Of a DNA stretch of 64,000 bases, positions 10,932-23,811 are shown one piece after another. The position numbers were made by a program, and so were the translations under genes. The notes beneath the pieces were generated by a model. It was given only the letters and a program-made list of their open reading frames with translations, searched no databases and was not told the origin of the DNA. The DNA is from Thelonectria olida (lineage: Eukaryota > Ascomycota > Sordariomycetes > Hypocreales > Nectriaceae): contig JAGPYM010000007.1 of NCBI GenBank assembly GCA_020736575.1, forward strand, positions 372,001-436,000, in the 5' to 3' direction. Numbering within the stretch: position 1 is the first letter of the stretch; every line of letters begins with the position of its first letter.

Positions 10932-13900
10932 AATTCAACCGGAATCGTCCTATGAATTGGGAAGTCAGCTTGGCTGCCCACTTTTTACGATAAAGTAAAC
11001 TGAAGCGTGTTGGCGAGGCTTGTGGTTGAAGTCGAGCAAGTCAAACCTCGATTCGTTTTGCCCCGTCATTCTCTGTAGTCTCGACTCACCTTCGCACCCC
11101 GACGTGTGGGGAGATGGGGGTTTGCGCATGAAGCCAAACCGACGAGAATGAGCAGGGTGCAGCTTAGTTCTGATGGCGCCCATGGGATGGTCCCTTCAAG
11201 GCTTCAGGCCCAAGCCACCCAGGGCAGTGGTGGGCTAGTTCACGAACGAGGTGCTCCTAGGCCATGGAGTCCTGGGCTGCTGTTTGCCCCTGACGCCAGA
11301 ACGCCATGTGGACTGAGCCTTTTTGTTGGACTATGTAGTCATTGGGTCGCTTTCAACTCACAGAAAGCACTCAAGCCCATCACTCGTTGCTTCTACTCAC
11401 TGACCTTTGCTCCCTGTCTTCGCCGGGCTCGGGTTTCTATGCTACTGAGCGAGGTCGGACAAAACAGTGCCGGCCGATATCCCGCAAGACAATCGGAATC
11501 GTCGATCCCCTGTTGGGTCCAAAATAGGTATTTGGCCACGATGAAGCAGGGTGCCCCTGTTCCAGTGACGATGTTTGATTACACGATTGGATTTGGAACA
11601 GAGATGGGGGATGTCTCTCCGTCAGTAGTCACATATCCGCAAGCCACAATTGTATCAAGTGGGTGGGAGGACGTTAGGATGGGACGGCGTACTGAAGTCC
11701 GTCAGCGATATCAACGAACTCCAGCAGCAAGAAAGACGGTGAGCTCGGGAGCAAAGATACATCCGAGAGGGGGCGAATGCAATCTCAGTGCTACCTTGAG
11801 AATCTCCGATTCTCGACCCCCAAATCTCACCTGCAGTAACTCTGTGACGAGGAAGCACTCATGTGAGTGGCCGTGAGCGTAATGAAAGGCCATGTTGGTC
11901 TTGGGCGATCGGCGGATAGGGCCGTGATGGCGGGATGCCAGCCAGTGACGGATCGTCAAGCGGAAGAGCATTTCTCGCGGTCACTTGCAAGGAGCGGTCA
12001 GAGCCCTCTTCGTGAATTAAGGAAAGCGCACTGAGGCTGGGTCAAGGAAGAGCGAGCTTATGGAGATGTGGAATAATAGGGGCGTGTTTGGTTGACAACG
12101 AATTCGTAGATAGCAGTGCGAAGCTCGTCAACATCCACTCGGAACCCAACGCTTCATCAGTTCACCAGCTGCCTGCCCTGACCCTGGAGTATCTAAAGAG
12201 TGCGTACATGAACAGGCAAGTGGCTTATAAGGAAGTGGATGTCTCGACCACATGGGCTTTATTAGCGGTTTGTGTCTGTGGAGGGCCGGTCGTGGCCGTG
12301 CGCGCGAAGCCAATGTGGATGCGCGCTCTTAGCCCCGGGAAACTGGTTAAGACGAGAGAGTCTTCAAAGAAAGGAGGGACCAGATGTTAACTAGGAAGTT
12401 TGAGACAGATGACGGCAAAGGAGTAACATTCTCGTTGGTGGCCGGGGGAGACGATGAAGGTGAGGAGAGAGACAAACAGATAGATATTGTATATTGCGCT
12501 TTGTCTCAGGCGCTTTGTTTGACCATCCGAGGTCGTCGGCTGGATGTACTTCCGAGTACGAAAGCGTTTTGTATTCGCAGTCACATGGATAGACAGAGTA
12601 CCATATCGGAATCCGTTGTGAGCTAGGAATCCTCGGCAGTCTCTGGTGTCGTTACATATTAATTTTGGTTACTTGAGATGAGGTGCTGTAGCAACGTGCG
12701 TGTTGCTTCGATTCATTTGTGCTCATGTGCCTATTCGGTAATTATGGGACAGCTGCCTCCTTTCCCTTGCATACGAGGCGGTGATCGGTATTATTAATTC
12801 AAACAAAGTGGGCGTTGATAGTTGAATCATGATGCGCATCCCGGTACTTTGCGTTGCTTGGCTTGCTTGGCCTGCATCTCCCGAGGGGAGCTGTTGCACC
12901 AGGTGCTGCGAGGTGTGCAGCGATGCAAGGGGGAAACAAGCAAGGGTGTTCTCCGAGTCTTGAGGGCATCCAATGATCAATGCTCTGGCGTCCTAGGGTT
13001 ATCGATCCATGCCCATGGCGGATGGTCCATGGACTGGACGATGACTGGTAGGGGCAAGCACAGACGACAGCTTCTGGGATGCCATGGCAGGGTTTGGTTT
13101 GGGCGTCCCCAGAGACCCAGAGTTGTCACTTCGATTTTGAAACTGCGAGCGAGCTGCGGGATGGGTGTTCGTCCGGTCGGTCGCGAGTTGGGACGAACAC
13201 CCCAACAGAGGCAGCAAATCGCGAGTGGAAGCATTACCGATCAGCCACGGCTGCCACGGAGTCAGGCGAGGGCCATGCTGCGGCCATGGCGGCAGTTGGT
13301 GAGGACGTCGACTGAATGATCCAGCCGCGGACAGGTGATGACGACGAGAGTGTTTGGTTGGTATGTATAGTACTAGTCGGTAGAGTGAGTGCCCTGCAGC
13401 GTGTGGCAAAATGTCCGAACCCTGCTGGTGCTGGCGAAGAGCCGTGCTTGTTTCTTCTGCGGCGTGGATATGGAATGGATATGGTGGATATGGGGCCATG
13501 AGCCCTGCACGGATTTATTATTACGGCGAGGTCAAAGAGAAGGACGGTGGAAGCATCCAATGCAGGAGCAATCCTGTTACCTCCTGCTAGCGTAGGAGAA
13601 GCACGCTCGTCCCTGAGTCGTGTTCCTTGTTGGAAGGTTCGCCCCTGGCCGGCCGGCCTGGCGTTGTGGAGCTAGTCAATGGGGGCAGGCGCCAAGGGGC
13701 AGGGACGCCCGATTCCCAGACGGTCTTGCTCGCCGATGGACATTGGCCTGCTAGTCACCTATTTCTCCCCCGGAGACTGGACGACAGCCACGAGGGACAT
13801 GGAAGCCATGAATGACACAGACGGCTGAGAGGCCCCCGCTTCGTAGGTTCTTTCAGAGGATCGACGGCGCCCCAAGGACGGAGTTCGTACTAATTAAGAC

Positions 13901-14479
13901 GTGTAACGCTGATGAGCATGAGCGGGCGGTTTGGACGTATCCGTACATGACCAACTACTACATAGGTACCTTGATACCTTCTACGCAACTGTCTACCTCG
14001 TTATGCAAAGTAATGACTTGTATGGCGGCATTGTTGAGGGAAGAGATGGATGTATGCAATGCCGGCACGCGGCGCACAACACACTCGCATGCACAGGCTG
14101 CACTCCTCAAGCAGGGCAACTTAATCATGACGGTCGCAAGCAAACAAACGGCTGGTGTGCAAGGTCAGATAGCGTGCCATCCACCCTCCATCCCAGAAAC
14201 TCGCTTCGCCTGGAAGGGCAATTTGATGGATCCGAGGCCAGGTTTGGGGGTTGTGACTCGTGCGAGTTGAGCTTCTGGTTGTTTCTTGGGGGCATCTCGG
14301 CTAGTGATTGAAGACAGCCTCCATCCATCCCCCTGAAGCACACGCAGATGATTATTACGGGGACTACGATGGTAAGACAGGAGCATGTAAGGGAGGCATC
14401 TCTGATCCGTTGTCGACAAAACTGGCCATATACGAAGTAACCTACCTGGGTACCTACCGAGCTCTGTTATGTGCCTAGG

Positions 14480-14495
14480 TAAGGTAGGTACCTTA
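14480..14495. repeat. Palindrome TAAGGTA-GG-TACCTTA
   Basis: Seven-base inverted arms with a GG centre, inside a cluster of related TACCTAGG/GGTACCT words at 14440-14505. A further copy of the word (ACCTTAGGTACC) is at about 15051-15062, some 590 bp before the next start codon. Confidence 0.65.
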
Positions 14496-15650
14496 GGTAG
14501 AGGATAGGGGGACTTACGTGTGTGTGTTTGTCCCTCGACAATCGTAGTTATATCTCGTCCTGCTCGAGGAGGAACGGCAAAGCCATCACTACTCGTAGGC
14601 AGTTTTAATTTCGCCTCTTCGATGGAGGCGCTCCCAGCACAACTTGCCGAACTAAGCAGAGGCTCGGGCAAGGTACTCACATGTACCTGCCTTAGCGGCG
14701 CGTCTAAGCACATCTTCTTAGTGCCATCAACTGGATGTCTTGCTCTTTGAGATTTGGACACGGCACAGCACCAGCACCAGCACCAGGATGGATGAGAGCA
14801 AAGCACCTCACTTTGCTCACCATCTTCGTCTCAGCGTTGGCCGATCTGGTGTCTCCGGAGTTACCTACCGTGTACCTCGTGTACCTGCGCCTGTCTGCCT
14901 CGTCGGGCCCTGCCTCGCCCCTCTCCCCCCCCCAGGCCCAAGAGGGCCCCTCCAAGCCCCGAAAATACAATGGACCCCCTGGCCCTGCTCCCTCCCGTCT
15001 CAAACCTGGAACCTCATCCCAGCCCAGCCCTGGCCTGGCCAACTCGACTACCTTAGGTACCTACTTCGTACATGGGCCCTGGAAAACAGCGACCCCCCCC
15101 TCCTCCAAGGACCCATCTTCCTTTCATCATCTCCCGCATCATCCGCATCGCAACCACATCCGATCCCCATCCGATCCCCATCCGTTCCAGCTTCAGTCGG
15201 TTAAACAACCACTTTCACCACCACCATTCCCTCCTGTCCTCGCTTTCTGAGACATCTTCGACCAGCTGGGTTCGCCGATAGTTTGCGACTTCACCGCCCA
15301 TGAGACTGTGACTCTGTGACAAGTTCCTTGGACCTTCCTTGCAGCTGCATCTATTCGTACATTACCAGCGACATCGCCTCCCTCCGTCTATTGTTGCGCT
15401 TACCACCACCACCCTTATTGTCGATACTGGTTTCTGACTGATTTATCGCCCTCGTTCACGTTCCGGCGTCTGATTACGACTGGCGGCCTTGCTTCTTCTG
15501 CTCCTGTAACTCGGTTGCTGGTCTAAGGCGCTTCTCATGATGCGACCTTGATGTTCAACTAAAACCATCTCCCTCTCCCCCTCCCACCTTCTCCCCTCTT
15601 CTCGCCTCCTCGTTTCCTCTGGACATTTCAACACACGTCTAGCGTCAACA

Positions 15651-17665
15651 ATGGAGAGTCTCGATGGGATGCTTTTGGTCCCCCCCGAACGAGGTCAGAT
15701 TCTCGGCAGGGCGGTTTGGAAGGTATGTTGAATATGTTATCCTTAGGCTTGACCTCGAATTGGGACCGGTCCCCTGACTCTGAACGCTTCATGATGTAGT
15801 CGCGATACGTCGTCGTTGGACGGCGCAACGCCACGCAAGGCAGCTCAAACCCCAGTTACTCGCAACTGGTTACGAGCAGCCGGAATAATAGCCTGACTCC
15901 TAAACCGCTTACAAAGGTGTCGACCGACGAGTGCTGCCTCTTCATCTACAAACACAAGGTCAGTCAACTCTCAACTCCAGAACATCGCCTCGCTTCCTAC
16001 CTATTTACTCACGATATCTGGCTATAGGAGGATACCGAACCCAGTCAGCAATGGCCCATCAGCTCCATCACCGATTGTCAAGTCCAAATGGTCGCCCATC
16101 GGAAACAAGGCCCTGTTCTACCAACCCTTGTGGTCTCGGTATCCGACAAGGAGCGAAAACGACGCTCTAGTCGCGCCGCCGGCCTAATTTCCTCGAGTAA
16201 AGAATCCAGTGCGACTTCCGTATGGTTTCGTACGCCCCCAGACGACCACCATCCCAGCTTGCATGACTGGGCGCGCTTCATTTTGTCCAAGAAGACGCCC
16301 TTCAGTCCCGAAAGCCCCATGTCCCCCCAATTCACCAACCCTTTTGCGCCACGATCTCGCGATACGTCCGACTACTTTTCGCGCCCGACGAGTGGCAATC
16401 AGTCTGGCCGACCCGAAACTCGCCCGCTCCAACACAAGAGCTCCGCAAATACGCACTCCACTGCAAATGTACCTCGCGACAGGCCTCTTACATTCAGTTC
16501 CGAATCACCCAGCCTGCGGTCGAAGCGAAGTGATGTCTCCTCGCCTTCGAGCTCCAACTATCCGCTCCAGCACGCGGCGTACCCGATCCCTGGCCAGCAC
16601 TATACCACCGTGCTACCCACTGACCTTCCATCCCCCATTAACACCACAGGAGATTATCAAGGGGAGTTTATTGAGGGATGGACGTCTGCCCAGGGACGAT
16701 CGTCCACCATGAGCTCGCCCATACGGGGCCGAGACAGCATGAGCTCACAAACTCCACAGCCATCAATCACAGCTACAGATTCTAGCTCACCTCCGGCTCC
16801 TCGTGAGACCATTCTGGACAGAGCGTTTCAAATGAGATGCATTCCTGGGTCTGAGCGAGAGATTCCTGGAGAAGAGCATTTGAGTTCTTTGGCGCGATTC
16901 GAGGCCTTGATGCGAGATGCTGACGAGAAACGAAAACAGAGGGAAGCCGCCGAACGAGCAGAGCAATTGGCAATGCGCAGCGCTTTCGAAGCGTCTGACA
17001 GTTCAGACGAGGACGATGACGGGGATTCCGATGTTATGGATGAGGATGCATACGGCCACATCCCGGACCGCCGCGGTCCAGAATTGATCCCCCCCACAGC
17101 GCAGCGCGCATTGCGGTTTATTGCTGGTCGGCATGAATCTGAACAACCTCAAAGTTCCGTCCGATCACCCGTTTCCAGGACTGCTGTCAGTGATATGCGA
17201 GCGGACGCAGTCAACTCTTCAAACCAAGCACCCCCTGTGCGACCGCATACGGCTCATGCGAAGAGCCGCTCCAACGCGAATCAGAGGACGCAAAGTACTC
17301 CCCAATTGGCCGCGGCCATGGCAAATTTGGAAATGTCATCGAGCAAGATTTCCGATGACTTGCCCACGAGATCCAATGCGGACAAGCGACTGTCTACCTC
17401 CAGCGCCAAAAGGTTGAGTTTCACCGAGTTTACCAAACGGCTCTCGAGCACCAGCAGCTTACTGCTAGTCCAGACGAACGCTAGTGGGGGGAGTTCCCGG
17501 GGAAGCAGCGAGGTCGACATCCAGCCATCGTCTGTACCCCGTGGGACGTTGAACCCACGAGGAACCGGACCACCACCGCGAGATCGAGACCGGGATGAGA
17601 ACGATAGAAGATGTGGCTGGCGTAACAGCGTTGGCGTTATTGGCCACGAGGGAGGTTTCCTTTGA
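15651..17665 (+). CDS. Uncharacterised fungal PH-like protein
   Basis: Exons 15651-15722, 15800-15958 and 16028-17665 join to 622 aa. The N-terminal region (about residues 1-155) has alternating hydrophobic strands typical of a PH-like fold: ILGRAVWKSRYVVVG, ECCLFIYKHK, WPISSITDCQVQ, then a segment ending HDWARFIL that would fit the closing helix. A long Ser/Pro/Arg-rich, presumably disordered region follows, with an acidic stretch (SDSSDEDDDGDSD) near residue 340 and a short coiled segment (RFEALMRDADEKRKQREAAERAEQ is split here only as a position guide, near 290-310). The protein ends with a compact motif CGWRNSVGVIGHEGGFL, which I associate with related fungal proteins. No catalytic residues are seen. 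The PH assignment rests on fold-like pattern only. Probably a lipid- or protein-binding adaptor, but that is inference. Confidence 0.72.
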
Positions 17666-18503
17666 ACGACTTCCACAAGGGTAATTTCGAATATGAGGGC
17701 GACGAGCTCTTTCCGGTAAACGTGGGCATGACTTTAATCAACCGTGGCATGACATGGCGACTTTGCTTTTATTTTACGTGCGCTCATATGGGACCAAGGA
17801 CACCGGCATAACGGGAGGGCGGGCGGCTTTGAAATGTTCATGTACGATTTATTTGATACCAGATGATGCCTTACCATCATGACGCTTACGAGATAAGGCG
17901 GAAGCAAGGGCTTGCTGGACAAACAACCCTTTGGCGTTTCTTGTTATTCAACACTGGACAAACCTCTATTACCTACATTGACCTATATTGAGATCTTTGA
18001 TGGGGCCTAGTTATTCCTTTATCACTATCGCGGACTGGGAGATGGGATGGTTGGCTTATTAAGAGCAACCGAGAGTAGTTAATAATACCAAATAAGCCAG
18101 CATGAGAGGGCTTTTCCTCTTGACATCTTACAGATAGTACAACTAGCATGTGTCCTGAATTAAAAGTGCAGTGGTATATTGCTAATGGGGCAAGGGTGCC
18201 TCCACTCAATGTTCTTTCTTTCCTTTCCAGTAAACTCATCTTTGTGCGAGATTTACTGTTTAATGTGCTGGTACCTCTTTCTTCTCGTATGAACCTTTTT
18301 TGCTTCAACCTTCGGGTCACAATTGCCTTCCTGTCTGTCCACATATCCACCAACCGAGGCTTGCTGGTTTAACCCCTCCTATTATCACTCATAAATCCGA
18401 TTTGGGTCGGGTGCTCGCAAGTCTGGGCAATGCGCGCTTGATACACATCAGTTGACTCCCAGGTTTTCACTTCCATATCATCTCTTTTGAAATATCCGAT
18501 CGC
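17666..18503. other. Convergent intergenic
   Basis: Spacer between the 3' ends of the PH-like gene and CSE1. It is AT-rich in places, with no supported gene. It should contain both 3' untranslated regions. Confidence 0.6.
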
Positions 18504-21500
18504 TCATCGGATGTACTGGACGATGGCCTGCTGCTCCTCCTCACTCAGGCGCTCGCCAATGAAGCGCTCAATAGCGCCACCATGTCGCTGATTGGCTGCA
18601 GCCATGTGCTCCTTGACCCATTTGGTGACATCAACAACGTCAGGGAAGTCATCTCGTACAAGGGCCTTGCAGGTGTTGAGAGCAGTGAAGGACATGCCGA
18701 AGCCAATATCATCGACATCAGCTTCAGTGACAATTTCATCACCGGTGCCAGCGGCTACAGCAGGTGGGTTAGCCAGAAGCGCGAGCAGCTTCCGGCAGCT
18801 GTTCGCCCAGCCCTTCATGAACTTCTGACTAAAGGCCTGCGAATCACAGAGGGTCTTGGTGAGAGAAATGACGGCAAGCTTTCGGTCAACAGGGCGGGCG
18901 ATCTTCTCCGTCTCGGCGAGAACAAAAGCAGGGTACACCTTCGCGAAGACACCCTCTTCAACCGAATCAGATTGCTTAATGAAGTAGTCAGCTCCGTACC
19001 CAGCCTCCAGTCTGGCAGAGACGAGATGATAGAATCTGACGAAACGCAGCTTGAATGACTCGGTAGGGCTTCCCTGCAGCTTGGTGTATATGAGACGAAG
19101 GATGGTGCTGAAGTATGGTTCGAGGACCGAACTGGGCGATATTAATTTAATGCTTCAGTGAAATCAGTCTGAACATTACTTACGGTTCGTAGGTCTTGAT
19201 GATGACATCGAGCACATCGAAAGCCAGGTTCTCTGACTTCTTTCCAGCAAGAAGCTTCTGGAAAATACCAAGCACAGCCTCAAACTGACTTCCATCAAGG
19301 ATAGCCAGGGCAGTTCGGGGAATAACGGCTGACAGCAGGCGAGTGCAAGCAGGGACGTTGCCTCGAACATCCCACAGGGGAGGGTTCAGTAGTGGACGCA
19401 GAAGAGTCTTGTAGTTGCCCGAGATGGTATCGGCTGGGCTAGACTCGAGCAGCTGGGCGAGGATTTGGAAAACATATGGCATGAACTCTGGAGACGGTGT
19501 TAGCGGGTCGAGCCTGAATGAAATCTGAGGTAGAACTTACCAGAAACATCCTCTACAAGGATCTGGTGGAAAGGCCCCCATAGCTTTTCGTTGAAAAGCG
19601 CAGCATGACTGGCAGCGCAGTACCGAACAAGGGCGCCAATGGCCTCGAAATGGTAGTAGTAGAACCGGGGGTTGCTTGGGTTCACCTTCATGATATCCGT
19701 GATCTGCATCAAGTGGTTAAGGACGTTCTCTAACACGATACTAGCACCATCCTTGATGACAATGAGAATTCGCATGACACAACGCATCAAGAACTCATTC
19801 TCCTGAAGCTTAGGGGCATTCGTTTCCTTCTCAATGAGCTTGAAGAGATGTCCTAGGAGGTCCTGAGCGAAGGGCTCTACATCAGCGCGAGGGAACATGG
19901 GAATGCCTGCATCATCGGTAAGGAATAGAACTCGCTCCACCGCGATGGCCGCATAGGTGTAAACCACGTAGTTTTCGGAGTTTAGGTTCTGGATGAGAGG
20001 ACCAAAAACCTGCTTCCACTGCTCCTGGGACAGTTGGCTTCGGAAAGTGTAGAGATACTTGATAGCATCAACCTTTGCAATGGGCTCTACGCCCTCGTTG
20101 ACGAGGTCCTGAGCAATGTGCTGTTCAAAAAACTGGACCACGTTGACCAGAGGATTGACTGTCTTGACACCTTGGGCGGCGGTGACAGCGCCCTTCGCGG
20201 CAATGGAGAGGAAGAGATAGATGGCGGTGTCCTTGGCCTTCCAATCCGACTTGTCTTGGGATAGATAGTGGTTGATGTACTTGGAGACTACAGTTGTGAC
20301 CGGGGCCTCAAACTTCTCCTGAAGCTTCCGCAGGAAGTCGGTGGCGGATCGACGTCGAGAGTCCGTGTCAGAGCCTTCCAGATCGAGTCGAATAAACTCA
20401 ATGGGCTCGTCCTCAAACAACTCCACGTCGGATTCGCGAAACGTCACGTTCGGCAAGACGACCTTTTCAACAATCTGTGTGAGCACGTCCTCGTTATTGA
20501 AGACATTCGAGTGCTCCCTAGTTGTGGCAACAGCTGTCAAAAAGTGCAGTGCCTTGCTGACGAGGCTGTCGTACTTGGTCTCGCTGCCGATAGAAGACAG
20601 GAGAGTCCAAGCCTTCTCAATGAAAGGTTGACAATACTTTGAAAAGTCATCGTCAAACTTGATCGTGTACAACTCTAAGAGTTCGCAAATATCGGCCTTG
20701 ACATTGTCGACTATGCTGGTTTCGGTGTCGTCATCGGTTGCTAGCAGAGGATTCGTGTATTCCAGGTACTTGTGGAGGAGCTCCGAGATACTGGCTAAGT
20801 TCTCCTCGAAGATTGGAGGTATATCGTGGCAAGACATGTCATACATAATCTTGATCTGAAGGTCCAAAGTCTCAAACCAACCCTGAAGGACTGCCTTGTT
20901 GTTGGTGTTTTCGGAAATCTTCTTGTCGGTTGTCACCAACAGCTGAACAAAGGCCTGACCAAAAGTCTCAATGACATGGTTGATCTCAGTATAAAGCTCA
21001 TCGGTGCGAAACAGGGGTCGCCATCGAGCAAAGATGGAGTGTGCGACTTCGAGAACACCAACGTTGATCTTGGGGTCAGTGGCGGAGAAACGGCTGACAA
21101 GTTCCTAGGGAAGGATCTGTGAGTGACATGCGTAAAAAGTCAGGGGGGGAACAAGAGGAATCATACCCGAGTCAAAGTGTCCCAGTTTCTCCAGAAGTCG
21201 GAGTCTGCGATGACGCTAATAGCATCACCCAGCTGGGCCTGGATGTTAGGAGGGGACTGGATCATCAGGCCGATGAGGAGCTCCTTGATGGCTGTGACCT
21301 CATCTTGAGGTAGCTTGTAGTTGCCTTCCGCATTCTAGGCACAGAATCACGTTTAGTATTTAGATAATTGATTGCTGAAGGGAAGGGCGAGACGGGGGGG
21401 ATGGAGTATTGCTTGGTTTGACGCACCACATAGCCTGTTCGGATGAAGTTCTTGAAGGCCAAGGCGGCAGCGAGTCGAGTTTTGGAAGGTAGAGAGTCAG

Positions 21501-21718
21501 AGCTGACAATGTTGAGAAGGCTAAGCGAGTATTGGGGCTTTTTGGCTTCGGTTTTGAGTGCCGACTCGGCTGTCGAGAATGGTTTGTTGATTAGCCAAAT
21601 GATCGCGGGGCAACGACAAGGTGGAGGGCAACGGAGGAGGGTCAGTACCTTTTCGGTGTTGGACAGGATCGAGGGTTGCGTCCAGCAACTGGGAGATGTG
21701 GCCAATGTCTGCCGCCAT
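18504..21718 (-). CDS. CSE1: Exportin-2 (Cse1/CAS), importin-alpha re-export receptor
   Basis: Karyopherin of the importin-beta superfamily that binds Ran-GTP and returns importin-alpha to the cytoplasm. Exons 21718-21649, 21569-21427, 21334-21167, 21104-19541, 19487-19184 and 19131-18504 sum to 958 aa, the family length. The N-terminal importin-beta region is clear, with YSLSLLNIVSS and ALAFKNFIRTGYV preceding the ELLIGLMIQSPPNIQAQLGDA HEAT repeat. The Cse1 central domain has DLQIKIMYDMSCHDIPPIFE and the acidic insert with DDDTETSIVD. The C-terminal CAS domain starts near FMPYVFQILAQLLE. HEAT repeats run throughout. It is divergent from TSC2 across about 2 kb. All splice joins keep phase, so the model is firm. 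Confidence 0.96.
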
Positions 21719-23788
21719 GTTGATGAGGATGTGAAGAGAATGTAGAAGAGAAGGGGAGAGGAGAGGAGAAGAGGCAGTGGTGGAAGATGGAGGATGGGAA
21801 AAGAGTGAGAGGCGGTGGTGGAGGTTAGATTGCTTCTTTGGCTTAGTTGGATTGGCTGTGGTACCTGGGGTCGGAGCTTGGTTGTTTTGATGTAAGGCAG
21901 GCCGTCACAGTCAGACAAACAATCCAACCCGTACCATGGAAGGGTAAAAAAAAAAACTTTTAGCTGGGCCGGTTGCACAGGGTGAGGCGCCGAGCACTGG
22001 AATCACTCACTAAGCCAGCTCTGGTAGCTCCCCTAGTCCCGTACATGCTGCGCTCCCGGTAGTGGTGGACAGGAGGAACACCTGGGAGCACGGAGCATGG
22101 GGGCGTCCCTGCTGAGATATGGGTCCAGCTTGAATCTCGGAGAGAGAAGAGCTGCGAGACTGGCTTCAGGTCTTCTAACTAGAGTGGAAGAAGAAACTGG
22201 GCCGGGAGGAAGGGAAAGCCTGGACGTTTCTCTTCCAGAAGCTACAAGCCGTATTAGTGTCAGGAGATATATCTCGCCGTCATATCACACATATTGAAGG
22301 GCTTAACGTTGATGTAAAGCTGTTGTTATGGCGATGGCGTCTCAAATGCGAAGTGCCCCGAGATGCTCCTCGAGTCGCAGAAACTCGACGACCTACCCAG
22401 CACCATTGCTAAAGAAGGCGACTGGGCAACTCCTTATTGTCAAATGTGACAGCAGCACAAGCCAATTGAGTGCATCAACAGGTGCAGACAATAGATATGC
22501 CGAAAACCGGATATAAGTTGCTACAGCAGCATCGAGTTGTCGTGCGAATAGTACTTTGGGTACCCAGATAGGTTGGCAAACCATCTACTTATTTCTTCCC
22601 CCTTTCACATCTAAAAGACCCAGCATTCACCCAGTACCGACCTCGCACTGGCTGTTGACGATGCTTGGGCATGAATGTCTCCTCGACTGCACCAGAAAAG
22701 CGACCCTGGTGATGAGGCACTGCCCGCCTACGCCTTATGTGCGAGCCCGCCGTCCACCCATCAGAGGGACCTGACTAGCTTCGCACTTCACATCCACCGG
22801 GAAGCTACCTTACCTAAAGGTGCCCGGCTTGGAGCGTTCGCACTCCTCCTCCAAGCCAGCCACAAACCGAGAGGAGCGATGATGATCAGTTGGTTCACCA
22901 TTTCGGGTGGGGCTCTTAGGGGATTCTTCGCTCGAACCGAAGAGGTACCTTCTCGGATGTGCTTAATGCTTAGCTCAAACAGGTATCTTTTCTGGGCGGG
23001 CAGGCTGGAAAGGGTACCTGCCGCCATGTACCGACCTCGTCTGATCGACAGCCCTTGTAGCTCCCGCCTCGCCCGCCTTCCGCCTTCCGCCTGGTCAGAG
23101 TCTGACTTTGGACTTTCAACCTGCAATACCTTTTCCAACCTCGACTTTGCATCTTTCGACTCTTTGACCTTCAACATCGACGACTTCTCGTCCCGCGCTC
23201 CCGTCCAATGACCGATCCATTCCCATTCTAGCTTCGCTGCCTTTCAGCTCCCGTCCTCTCCGTCTCGACCCTGCTTATCTTGCCGCGCCCATCTCAACCA
23301 CCTTTGTCACTGCCCCGCCGTCTTGCCCTCCACCTCTGCCGTCCATCCACCGCGCCCACCTCTGCCGCCAACTTCAACACTGTCGCACCCGACCCTACAG
23401 CTTCGTTCCTGTCTCCCGGCCCTTTTGTGGCCATATCTGAACCTACTACCTTCGATTTCACTTCTCGACATCCAACGAGTACTTTGCTGGCCTCGGTAGC
23501 ACATGTTTCGCTGGTGAGACTTACCTGCGGAGCCTGCTTTAACTTCTCCTGCATCCCACTCCCAAGACGCTTCGACGTCGATCGCACCCATCGCACGAGA
23601 TAGTTCAAAGTGTCACATTCGAATGCGCTCGTCTACGGCCCTCCCGTGTACCCTCGCTCCCCCCTGTACAAAGTTTCTGCTCCCCTTATACCACCTTAGT
23701 TGATGCTTGTCGCCCACTTCGTCTTGTCTTTGCCTCTGCCTTCCATCGATCGATCGATCCGCCTTACCGATGACGGCGCACTCAGCAC
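21719..23788. other. Divergent intergenic between CSE1 and TSC2
   Basis: Two-kilobase shared upstream region. No gene is supported: the frame of 178 codons at 22675-23211 and those opposite it have no domain. The part from about 23040 to 23788 is pyrimidine-rich and is probably the TSC2 leader. A short overlapping upstream ORF at 23770-23811 is listed separately. An A11 tract lies near 21947. Confidence 0.6.
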
Positions 23789-23811
23789 ATGAACATCCGG
23801 TTCTCTGCTAA
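23770..23811 (+). promoter_or_regulatory. Upstream ORF overlapping the TSC2 start
   Basis: ATG at 23770 opens 13 codons in a different frame from TSC2 and ends with TAA at 23809-23811. It spans the first TSC2 ATG (23789) and stops one base before the in-frame Met9 codon at 23813. The -3 base is C for both the uORF and the 23789 ATG but A for Met9, so Met9 may be used by reinitiation. Confidence 0.6.

Larger units (their letters stand above)
8023..15650. other. 7.6 kb gene-free span
   Basis: I find no gene here. The longest open frames (9400-10002 and 14165-14806 on the minus strand, 11106-11876 on the plus strand) have no domain, no family resemblance, Arg/Ser/Pro-rich noise-like composition, and equally long frames opposite them. 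The span holds a poly-G run (about 10918-10928), many GTAC-centred palindromes, TAGGTACC-type palindromes near 14440-15070, and pyrimidine-rich DNA from 15100 to 15640 that is probably the promoter and leader of the next gene. Confidence 0.6.

Noticed and set aside
11106..11876. Plus-strand open frame of 256 codons
   Set aside because: No family resemblance, no splice logic and no codon pattern like the real genes. Likely chance in GC-rich spacer.
14165..14806. Minus-strand open frame of 213 codons
   Set aside because: Low-complexity translation with no motif, overlapping frames on the other strand.
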